Assembly: GCA_046160725.1 (NCBI GenBank)
Contig: JBJXHB010000064.1
Coordinates: forward strand, 1 to 9,080
DNA: 9,080 nucleotides
From: JBJXHB01 sp046160725
Lineage (GTDB): Bacteria; Pseudomonadota; Gammaproteobacteria; Burkholderiales; Burkholderiaceae_C
Direction of reading: 5' to 3'
The position numbers and the translations under genes were made by a program. Below the pieces are notes generated by a model that did no database searches, was not told the origin of the DNA, and was given only the letters and a program-made list of their open reading frames with translations. Below are positions 1 through 5,752 of this stretch, one piece after another (positions within the stretch are counted from its first letter, which is position 1; every line of letters begins with the position of its first letter).

Positions 1-2
1 TC

Positions 3-605
3 CCGGTGCTGTTCCATGTCGGCGGCGAGGACAAGCTGAACCCGGTCTACAAGCTCAACGGCGGGCCGCCGGTGCCGGACTTCCACGGTGGCGACGACAA
101 CTTCACGTCGGTCAGCTACATGCCGATTCCGCACGCTGTGATGCAGACCCTTGCCACGCTGATCTTTGACGGCGTGTTCGACCGCTTCCCGCGCCTGAAG
201 TGGGGCGCGATCGAACTCGGCGCGGCCTGGCTGCCCGGCTGGATGCGGTCCATGGACTCGGCCGCCCATGCCTTCCACCGCAACGAGACGCGCCTGCAGC
301 GCCTGTCGGCCAAACCCAGCGAGATCGTCCGCCGACAGTTGCGGGTGACGCCCTATCCGCACGAGGACGCCGGCTGGATCGTGTCGCAGGCCGGGCCGGA
401 GGTGGCGCTGTTCTCGTCGGACTATCCCCACGTCGAGGGCGGCCGCGCGCCGCTGAAGCGCTTCGACGAGACCCTGCAAGGCGTGTCGCCCGAGGCGCGC
501 CAGCGCTTCTACGCCGACAACTTCATCGACCTGATGGGCGACGGCCTGGCACCTGCCTTGCGCCGGCCGGCGCAGCCCAGAGAAACCTCGGCCCAGGGTG
601 CCTGA
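3..605 (+). CDS. Amidohydrolase (amidohydrolase 2 / TIM-barrel metal hydrolase family), 3' part
   Basis: The gene is open at the left window edge. The frame is already coding at position 3, so the GTG at 6 is probably an internal valine and the N-terminal part, with the usual first metal-binding His motifs, lies outside. About 200 residues are visible. Numbering from that valine, there is a segment like the family's core barrel strands (KWGAIELGAAWLPGWM, 65-80), a PYPHEDAGWIV stretch (117-126), and the characteristic SSDYPHVEGG motif (137-146). In this family the Asp of that motif (D139) is the metal-binding or catalytic residue at the end of the last barrel strand. The C-terminal helix (RQRFYADNFIDLMG) is also typical. 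Members hydrolyse or decarboxylate small organic acids in the cytoplasm; the substrate cannot be read from this fragment. The gene converges on the acyl-CoA dehydrogenase gene. TGA stop at 603-605. Confidence 0.85.
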   Translation, partial: PVLFHVGGEDKLNPVYKLNGGPPVPDFHGGDDNFTSVSYMPIPHAVMQTLATLIFDGVFDRFPRLKWGAIELGAAWLPGWMRSMDSAAHAFHRNETRLQRLSAKPSEIVRRQLRVTPYPHEDAGWIVSQAGPEVALFSSDYPHVEGGRAPLKRFDETLQGVSPEARQRFYADNFIDLMGDGLAPALRRPAQPRETSAQGA

Positions 606-705
606 TCGAATCTGGCGCAAGGCCGAGGCGCGCGACAGCGTGGCGCAGGGGGTGCATTCGGACTCGCACTCAATCGCAGGAAACTGAAGGTCTGAGGCGG
701 GCCCG

Positions 706-731
706 TTGCGGTCGTAGACGTGCAACCGCAA
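706..731. repeat. Short inverted repeat TTGCGGT-N12-ACCGCAA
   Basis: Two perfect 7-nt complementary arms (706-712 and 725-731) are separated by 12 nt, about 100 bp after the amidohydrolase stop. No T-tract follows, and a 7-bp stem with a 12-nt loop is weak. It could be a minor RNA hairpin, a protein-binding dyad or chance in GC-rich DNA. Confidence 0.25.
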
Positions 732-786
732 AGCCGACCTTGACGGTGGGCGCGAGAGCGCAAGGGCGGGCTGGCGCGTTCTGCTG

Positions 787-830
787 CGTGTCCCCCGCCG
801 CCGGCCGGTCGGCCGACGGCGGGGGACACG
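787..830. terminator. Strong GC hairpin, candidate bidirectional terminator between converging genes
   Basis: Arms 787-800 (cgtgtcccccgccg) and 817-830 are perfectly complementary over 14 bp. After one C/A mismatch (801/816) the stem continues for 5 more bp (802-806 with 811-815), closing on the tetraloop GGTC (807-810). It is the strongest dyad noticed in the window and sits between two converging 3' ends, 182 nt past the amidohydrolase stop and 143 nt past the acyl-CoA dehydrogenase stop. Neither side has a T-run, so it is not a canonical intrinsic terminator. In very GC-rich genomes such stems can act without a U-tract, stall polymerase, or protect mRNA 3' ends trimmed back from a Rho site. 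The structure is seen; the function is inferred. Confidence 0.55.
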
Positions 831-972
831 TAGTCAGCCGGTTACCCGGCGGCCTCGGCCTCGCGCTGATGAGGCCGGGCATTCATGGCGCATCACCAGA
901 GCAGCCTGTCGCAGCGACCGCAAAGAGCCCGAATTCGACCGTCAGACGCACATGCCCAGACGCCAACGGGCA

Positions 973-2148
973 TCAGATGCCCCACTGCCGCGCCGCCAGG
1001 TCCTTCATGATCTCCTCGCTGCCGCCGCCGATCACCATCACCTTGACCTCGCGGTAGATGCGCTCGCTCCTGGTGCCGCGCATGAAGCCCATGCCGCCGA
1101 GGATCTGCACCGCCTCGTTGGCACAGAACTGCATGGTCTGCGTCGCGACGACCTTGGCCATGCAGGTCTGGGCCACCAGGTCCGGCATGCGGCCGGCCTG
1201 GTGCTGCACGCGCCACACCAGGTCATAGGTCATGGCGCGCGCGGCATGGATGCGCGCCGCCATGTCCACCAGCTTGTGGCGGATCACCTGCCGCGTGGCC
1301 AGGCTGCGGCCGAAGGTCTGGCGCTGCCGCGCCCAGTCCAGCGCCTCCTCGGTGCAGGCCTGGGCATGGCCGAGCGCGATCACCGACATCATCAGCCGCT
1401 CGCTGTTGAAGTTGTGCATGATGGCCCGGAAGCCCTCGTTCTCCGCGCCCACCAGGTTGGCGGCGGGCACCCGGCAGTTGTCGAAGCGCAGGTGCGCGGT
1501 GTCGCTGGCCCACCAGCCCATCTTGTCGAGCTTCGTTCGGGTCAGCCCCGGCGTGTCGCCCGGGATGACCAGCAGCGACACGCCACCGGCGCCCTTGTTG
1601 GACGGGTCGGTGCGCACGGCCACCGTCAGCCAGTCGGCCCGCATGCCGCTGGTGATGAAGGTCTTCTCGCCGTTGACGATGTAGTGAGCGCCGTCGTCGC
1701 TGCGCAAAGCCGTGGTCTTGAGCGACGCCACGTCCGAGCCACCGCCCGGCTCGGTGATGGCCAGCGCCGCGATCTTCTCGCCGCGCAGCACCGGCGGCAC
1801 GACGCGCTGCTTCAACTCCTCGCTGCCGGCCACCACGATGGGCGGCAGGCCGATGCCGTGCGAGCCCAGGCTGGCCTGCAGGCCGCCGCAGCCGGCCCGG
1901 GCAATCTCCTCCGAGTTGATGACGCTGAAGAAGCCATCGGCCGGCGTGCCGCCCAGCGACTCCGGATAGCCCAGGCCGATGATGCCGACCTCGGCCGCCT
2001 TGCGGTACAGCTCGCGCGGGAAGGTCCCGGCCTCGTCCCAGGCGTTGACATGCGGCTGGATCTCGCGGTCGACGAAGGCGCGCACCGTGGCGCGCCAGGC
2101 CTCGTGGTCGGGGCTGAAGTATTCGGGTCGTGGCGGCAGGTTGAACAT
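973..2148 (-). CDS. Acyl-CoA dehydrogenase (FAD), long-chain/isovaleryl-type active site
   Basis: The product is a 391-residue flavoenzyme of usual family length that oxidises an acyl-CoA to the trans-2-enoyl-CoA, probably passing electrons to electron-transfer flavoprotein. The helical N-terminal domain covers about 1-120. The middle beta domain carries the FAD/substrate signature AITEPGGGSDVASLK (130-144) and EKTFITSG (161-168). The C-terminal helical domain has RQTFG (276-280) and QILGGMGF (348-355). Most family members have the catalytic Glu in an IYEGT-like motif near the C-terminus; here that stretch is VIGGGSEEIMKDL, with Gly at the Glu position. Glu250 in NSERLMM lines up with the alternative catalytic Glu of LCAD and isovaleryl-CoA dehydrogenase, so the enzyme should be active. 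The chain length and branching of the substrate are unknown. The start at 2148 is supported by the conserved N-terminus (FSPDHEAWRATVRAFVDREI). No clear Shine-Dalgarno was seen. The gene is divergent from the ATPase fusion gene. Confidence 0.93.
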   Translation of the reverse strand: MFNLPPRPEYFSPDHEAWRATVRAFVDREIQPHVNAWDEAGTFPRELYRKAAEVGIIGLGYPESLGGTPADGFFSVINSEEIARAGCGGLQASLGSHGIGLPPIVVAGSEELKQRVVPPVLRGEKIAALAITEPGGGSDVASLKTTALRSDDGAHYIVNGEKTFITSGMRADWLTVAVRTDPSNKGAGGVSLLVIPGDTPGLTRTKLDKMGWWASDTAHLRFDNCRVPAANLVGAENEGFRAIMHNFNSERLMMSVIALGHAQACTEEALDWARQRQTFGRSLATRQVIRHKLVDMAARIHAARAMTYDLVWRVQHQAGRMPDLVAQTCMAKVVATQTMQFCANEAVQILGGMGFMRGTRSERIYREVKVMVIGGGSEEIMKDLAARQWGI

Positions 2149-2188
2149 GGGATGGCCCGCGGTGGTGACGGCCGGGCCAGTGTCGCAG

Positions 2189-2194
2189 CGTCAA
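2189..2194 (-). promoter_or_regulatory. Possible -35 element for the acyl-CoA dehydrogenase gene
   Basis: Read on the minus strand, TTGACG (2194 down to 2189) matches the sigma70 -35 consensus at 5 of 6 positions and lies about 40 nt before the start codon. No convincing -10 hexamer is found 16-18 nt further on, so this is only half a promoter. Confidence 0.2.
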
Positions 2195-2225
2195 GCCGCC
2201 GGCCCGAGCGCGACGTCCCGACACA

Positions 2226-2255
2226 TTGCCAGCGCCCGGCCGGCGCGCCTACAGT
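2226..2255 (+). promoter_or_regulatory. Candidate sigma70 promoter for the ATPase-epimerase fusion gene
   Basis: TTGCCA (2226-2231, 5 of 6 to the -35 consensus) and TACAGT (2250-2255, 4 of 6 to the -10 consensus, keeping the key T, A and final T) are 18 nt apart. Transcription would start near 2262, only about 13 nt before the ATG at 2275, so the Shine-Dalgarno would lie at the extreme 5' end of the mRNA. It sits in the 126-bp gap between the divergent genes, where a promoter is expected. Confidence 0.42.
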
Positions 2256-2261
2256 CGCGCC

Positions 2262-2268
2262 AGGGGAT
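2262..2268 (+). promoter_or_regulatory. Ribosome binding site fixing the start of the fusion gene
   Basis: AGGGGAT ends 6 nt before the ATG at 2275 and is the clearest Shine-Dalgarno in this part of the window. It decides the start, because the same frame stays open upstream to about 952, antisense to the acyl-CoA dehydrogenase gene. The sequence after this ATG (MYERQFGITGPPFQLSPDP) matches the usual N-terminus of ExeA-type ATPases. Confidence 0.7.
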
Positions 2269-2274
2269 ACCGCC

Positions 2275-4326
2275 ATGTATGAACGGCAGTTCGGCATCAC
2301 CGGGCCTCCGTTCCAGCTGAGCCCGGACCCGTCGTTCTATTTCGACGGACACCAGCACCGCGTCGCACTGGCTACGCTGCGCCTGCCGTTCTCGGCCGAG
2401 GCGCCGTTCATCCTGCTCAGCGGCGAGATCGGTGCCGGCAAGACCACGGTGCTGCACACCTGGACCGACGAGTGCCGCCATGCCGGCAATTGGGTGGCGC
2501 AGTTGGCCAACACGCAGCTGGACGCGCCGCAACTGCGCGACGCCATCGCCGTGGCCTTTGGCCTGGACCCGGCCCACTGGCCGGCGGGCGATGCGGACGA
2601 CGCCTGGCGGGCGTTTTTTCGAACCCGGGCTGGCGGCGCGACGGTGCTGTCCATCGACGAGGCGCAGAACCTGGACGGCGCGGCCTTGCTGAGCCTGCTG
2701 CCGCTGGCCCGGGCCGCCACCGCCGAGGGCGTGTCGTTTCGCATCGTGCTGTCAGGCCAGCCCGAGCTGCGCTTGCGGGTCTCGGCACGTGAGCTGCCCG
2801 CCGTCCATGCACGCCTCCTGGCGTCCTGTCACCTGGCGCCTTTGGACGGCTCGCAAACCCGGCACTACATCGAGCATCGGCTGCGCAAGGTGGGCTGGCG
2901 CGGCCAGCCTTCCTTCGACGACGCGGCCTTTGCGGTCATCCACGACGTGACCGGCGGGCTGCCGCGACGCATCAACGTGATGGCCAACCGGCTGCTGCTG
3001 GGGCAGTTCCTCAACCACACGATGCGCATCGAGCCGCGCGATGTGCGGGCCACCGCCCAGGCGCTGGATGCCGAGTTCGGCGGAGTCACCGTCTCGGCCG
3101 ACCTTCGGGGCGCGTCGCTGCGCGCTGCGCTCGCGCCCACGCCGCGCGGCGGCCTGCTGGTGCTGGCCCAGGGCCGCAGCGGCCACATCAAGGCCAGCGC
3201 ACTGATGCATGCGGCCGCCCGGCAACCCGGTTTGCCCGTTTGCATCGCGATGGACGGACCGGACGGCGCGCCCTGGCAGCCGCAAGCCGATACACCGCAT
3301 CCAGCGCAGCGGGTGGCGCTGGACGAGGGCCCGAGCGACGCGCCGGCGGGGCTGGACCCGCGCTTCACCCAGCTGCTGCGCGCGGTCGAGCCCAAGGCCG
3401 TGCTGGTCATCGACGGCAACCCGTTCCTGGCCCGCTGCGCGGGGCTGGCCGCCGGCCTGGGCCTGCCGGTGGTGCACATCGGTGCCGATGCACAGACGCT
3501 GGACGAACGCCGTGACCCTCAGGCGGCTCGCGCCACCATCCGACGGCTGGCCCGCCTGTGCTTCGGCAGCGCCACCATGCCGCCGCCGCAGGCGGGCACG
3601 GCCGGCCATGTCGAAGGCAGCCTGCTGGTCGATGCTGTGCGCCTGGCCTGGGACGCCGCAACGGCGCGTGCAGCCCGGTCGGGTAAGCCCCTGACCACCA
3701 GCACGGCAATCGACCAGCGGCTGGGTTACGGCGTGGTCGCGCTGCGGCCGCCATTGGACGGGACCGGCCTGCCGACCCTTCCGGGCATCGTGCCGCTGCT
3801 GCGCGAAGTGAGCCGCGACCTGCCGCTGGTGTGGCCGATGGGCCGGGACACGATGCGGTTGGCGCATGCCAGCGGACTGGCCCGCACCATCGAAGGCGAC
3901 CGCATCGCCCGCATCGAGGAGCTGGGCTATGTGGACTATGTCCGGCTGTTGCGCGACGCCACCTGTGTATTGACCGACTCCGCCAACGTCGTCGAGGAGG
4001 CGGCCGCGCTGGCCGTGCCCTGCCTGAACCTGGGTGCGCCGCATGTCGCGCAGCGCGACGCGGGTGGCTGGATGCCCGTGTTTCAAGTCGGGGCCCATAC
4101 CCCGGCGGCGACCCGGGCGGTGTGGCAGATCCTGTTCCGTGGCACCGACGACCTGGTCCTGCCGGCCGATTGGGACGGCCATGCCGGTAGCCGCATCGCC
4201 CGCCATCTGGCCTCCTGGCTCGCGACACTGGACCATGCGGCGGCGCCGGCTGCGGGCATGCACCGACCCGCCATGGCGCCGGCACCCGCTACCGTGCGCA
4301 ACCCCACCCACCGATCCCCACCATGA
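2275..4326 (+). CDS. Fusion protein: ExeA/GspA-type AAA ATPase plus degenerate UDP-GlcNAc 2-epimerase-like domain
   Basis: The product has 683 residues. Residues 1-270 form an ExeA/GspA-like AAA ATPase: N-terminus FGITGPPFQLSPDPSFYF, Walker A GEIGAGKTT (50-58), Walker B VLSIDEAQ (124-131), sensor-1-like IVLSGQPEL (157-165) and GGLPRRIN (227-234). Residues about 290-655 track the WecB/MnaA 2-epimerase fold along its length: GRSGHIK (300-306) for GTRPEAIK, AVLVIDGN (375-382), LPVVHIGADAQT (397-408), HVEGSLLVDAV (445-455) for VTGNTVIDAL, VVALRPPLD (487-495) for VTAHRREN, and ELGYVDYVRLLRDATCVLTDS (from 549) running into EEAAALAVPCLNL (574-586). The scaffold and substrate-loop Arg301/Lys306 are kept, but the catalytic Asp, Glu and His positions and the TDSGG glycines are replaced, so epimerase activity is doubtful. 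There is no signal peptide, membrane segment or peptidoglycan-binding domain, so it is probably cytoplasmic. ExeA-type ATPases usually serve envelope secretion or polysaccharide export; a nucleotide-sugar-sensing role here is inference. The ATP site looks intact. Residues 656-683 form a Pro/Ala-rich tail. Confidence 0.85.
   Translation: MYERQFGITGPPFQLSPDPSFYFDGHQHRVALATLRLPFSAEAPFILLSGEIGAGKTTVLHTWTDECRHAGNWVAQLANTQLDAPQLRDAIAVAFGLDPAHWPAGDADDAWRAFFRTRAGGATVLSIDEAQNLDGAALLSLLPLARAATAEGVSFRIVLSGQPELRLRVSARELPAVHARLLASCHLAPLDGSQTRHYIEHRLRKVGWRGQPSFDDAAFAVIHDVTGGLPRRINVMANRLLLGQFLNHTMRIEPRDVRATAQALDAEFGGVTVSADLRGASLRAALAPTPRGGLLVLAQGRSGHIKASALMHAAARQPGLPVCIAMDGPDGAPWQPQADTPHPAQRVALDEGPSDAPAGLDPRFTQLLRAVEPKAVLVIDGNPFLARCAGLAAGLGLPVVHIGADAQTLDERRDPQAARATIRRLARLCFGSATMPPPQAGTAGHVEGSLLVDAVRLAWDAATARAARSGKPLTTSTAIDQRLGYGVVALRPPLDGTGLPTLPGIVPLLREVSRDLPLVWPMGRDTMRLAHASGLARTIEGDRIARIEELGYVDYVRLLRDATCVLTDSANVVEEAAALAVPCLNLGAPHVAQRDAGGWMPVFQVGAHTPAATRAVWQILFRGTDDLVLPADWDGHAGSRIARHLASWLATLDHAAAPAAGMHRPAMAPAPATVRNPTHRSPP
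4323..4326 (+). promoter_or_regulatory. ATGA start/stop overlap coupling the fusion gene to the serine hydrolase
   Basis: The start codon of the hydrolase and the stop codon of the ATPase-epimerase gene share ATGA. The 20 nt before it are C-rich with no purine Shine-Dalgarno, so termination-reinitiation is the likely way the second gene is translated. This ties the yields of the two proteins together. Confidence 0.65.
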
Positions 4327-5600
4327 CCACCGCCCTGCCCGACACGCTGCCGCCGCCCCATGCGCTGGACGCCGACGCCAGCTGCCCCAGCCGCCACGGC
4401 TGGATGCAGGGCAGCCCGCCGCCCGCCGACAAGGTGGTGCGCTTCGCCAATGGCGACAGCCGCCGTTTCCCGCAGCTGCGCTGGACCTTCAGTCACATCC
4501 GCCAGCTGCACACGACGCTCGACATCCCGTGTGGCGACGGGCCGGTGTCCTCCTTGCCCGTTGCGCTGCGCGAGGACCTGGACGACATCCCACTGACACC
4601 AATGGGCGCCGGCCGGCCGATCACGCTGGCGCAGTCGTTCAAGGCCAACTACACCGACGGCATCGTGGTGCTGCACCGCGGCCGCATCGTGCTCGAGCGC
4701 TACTTCGGCGCGCTGGACGCGCAGCGTCCGCACATCGCCTTCTCGGTCACCAAGTCCTTCATCGGCACGTTGGGCGCCCTGCTGGTGGCCGAAGGCGTGC
4801 TGGACGAGTCGCGCCGCGTCCGCCACTGGGTGCCCGAGCTGGCCGGCAGCGGCTTCGGCGACGCGACCCTGGGCCAGGTGATGGACATGACCACCGGGCT
4901 GGACTTCAGCGAGGTCTACACCGACCCGTCGGCCGGCATCGCCGCCTATGCCCGCGCCGGCGGCTTCTCGCCGCGGCCGGAGGGCTACCAGGGCGTCGAC
5001 GGCCTGTATGCCTTCCTGCAGACGGTGGGCCCAGCCGGCGCGCATGGCGAGGGTTTCACCTACCGCAGCGTCAACACCGACGTGCTGGCCTGGGTGGTGC
5101 AGCGCGCCACCGGGCAGTCCATCCCGGCCCTGCTGTCGCAGCGCCTGTGGGCGCCGCTGGGCGCCGAGCGCGATGCCCACATCACCTGCGACAGCCACGG
5201 CATGCCTTTTGCCGCCGGTGGCCTGAACACCACGCTGCGCGACCTGGCCCGGATGGGCGAGATGATGCGTTGCGACGGCACCTTCAACGGCCGCCAGCTG
5301 GTGCCGGCCGCGGCCGTGGCCGCCATTCGCGCGGGCGGCAGCCCGGCGCACTTCGCACGGGCCGGCTATGCGCTGCTGCCCGGCTGGAGCTATCGCCACC
5401 AGTGGTGGGTCAGCCACAACGCCGACGGCATGTTCATGGCGCGCGGCATCCACGGCCAGGCCATCGTGGTCAACCCGGCGGCCGAGATGGTGGTGGCGCG
5501 CTATGCCTCCCACCCGATGGCGGCCAATGCCAACCTGGACCCGACCTCGCTGCCGGCCTGGGCCGCCCTGGCGCAGCACCTGATGCGGCAGCCCGCCTGA
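4323..5600 (+). CDS. Beta-lactamase-family serine hydrolase (class C / 6-aminohexanoate-dimer hydrolase-like)
   Basis: The 425-residue protein is of the penicillin-binding/beta-lactamase (PF00144-type) hydrolase family. The nucleophile motif SVTK (Ser141, Lys144) lies in IAFSVTKSFIGTLGALLVAEG, followed by LGQVMDMTTGLDF (183-195). A YRSVNTDVLAWV segment (247-258) supplies the conserved Tyr247, AAGGLNTTLRDLARMG is at 297-312, and GIHGQAIVVNP (375-385) takes the place of the KTG motif. The SVTKS and NTDVL wording resembles NylB-like amide/ester hydrolases more than true beta-lactamases. There is no signal peptide, so it is probably cytoplasmic and not an antibiotic-resistance enzyme. The ATG (4323-4325) overlaps the stop of the ATPase-epimerase gene (TGA 4324-4326). 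No Shine-Dalgarno precedes it (cccaccgatccccacc), which suggests translation by coupling. The substrate is unknown. Confidence 0.88.
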   Translation: MTTALPDTLPPPHALDADASCPSRHGWMQGSPPPADKVVRFANGDSRRFPQLRWTFSHIRQLHTTLDIPCGDGPVSSLPVALREDLDDIPLTPMGAGRPITLAQSFKANYTDGIVVLHRGRIVLERYFGALDAQRPHIAFSVTKSFIGTLGALLVAEGVLDESRRVRHWVPELAGSGFGDATLGQVMDMTTGLDFSEVYTDPSAGIAAYARAGGFSPRPEGYQGVDGLYAFLQTVGPAGAHGEGFTYRSVNTDVLAWVVQRATGQSIPALLSQRLWAPLGAERDAHITCDSHGMPFAAGGLNTTLRDLARMGEMMRCDGTFNGRQLVPAAAVAAIRAGGSPAHFARAGYALLPGWSYRHQWWVSHNADGMFMARGIHGQAIVVNPAAEMVVARYASHPMAANANLDPTSLPAWAALAQHLMRQPA

Positions 5601-5698
5601 GGGTCGGCCGGGCGCCAAGGCCCTGGCATCGCATGGGCACCGGGCAGCGCAGCCGCGCATCCGATTGCCGCACTGCAGCATTTCCGGCCGGCCTTGGG

Positions 5699-5704
5699 TA
5701 TGCT
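5699..5704 (+). promoter_or_regulatory. Possible -10 element for the serC-serA unit
   Basis: TATGCT, about 50 nt before the serC ATG, matches the -10 consensus at 4 of 6 positions and lies in the 152-bp gap after the serine hydrolase. No good -35 hexamer is found at 16-18 nt; the nearest, TTGCCG at 5665-5670, is too far away (28 nt). No terminator-like stem or attenuator was recognised in this gap. Confidence 0.25.
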
Positions 5705-5752
5705 TGCGCCCCCGCCATCCCACCAGTCGGCACACAGCCGGCACCGTGACCC

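Larger units (their letters stand above)
606..972. other. Convergent intergenic region with no supported gene
   Basis: This 367-bp gap lies between two converging 3' ends (amidohydrolase and acyl-CoA dehydrogenase). Open frames crossing it have low-complexity Arg/Ala/Pro-rich translations without recognisable motifs and read through the hairpin at 787-830, so I treat none as a gene. It holds the strong hairpin, a smaller inverted repeat at 706-731, and a near-palindrome around 838-851 (gccggttacccggc). A short ATGCCC/GGGCAT inverted repeat (954-973) sits directly at the acyl-CoA dehydrogenase stop. Nothing else was seen. Confidence 0.6.

Noticed and set aside
954..973. ATGCCC/GGGCAT inverted repeat at the acyl-CoA dehydrogenase stop as its terminator
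   Set aside because: A 6-bp stem with a loop near 8-10 nt and no T-tract is too weak to call.
200..1057. 285-codon plus-strand frame crossing the convergent intergenic region
   Set aside because: It begins out of frame inside the amidohydrolase gene, runs through the strong hairpin and ends antisense to the acyl-CoA dehydrogenase; it has no motifs.
952..2274. Upstream extension of the ATPase fusion frame, which would give a 1124-residue protein
   Set aside because: The extension is fully antisense to the acyl-CoA dehydrogenase gene, has a His/Arg/Ala-rich translation without motifs, and the ATG at 2275 has a good Shine-Dalgarno and the conserved ExeA-type N-terminus.
2752..4311. 519-codon open frame on the minus strand
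   Set aside because: It is antisense to the fusion gene, with low-complexity Arg/Gln/Gly-rich translation and no motif; long spurious frames are expected in such GC-rich DNA.
4323..5600. Serine hydrolase as an antibiotic-resistance beta-lactamase
   Set aside because: There is no signal peptide, the KTG motif is replaced by HGQ, and the motif wording matches NylB-like hydrolases rather than AmpC.
4034..5749. Long open frames on both strands over the serine hydrolase gene
   Set aside because: They are out-of-frame shadows with Arg/Pro/Ala-rich translations; the frame starting at 4323 carries all the catalytic motifs.
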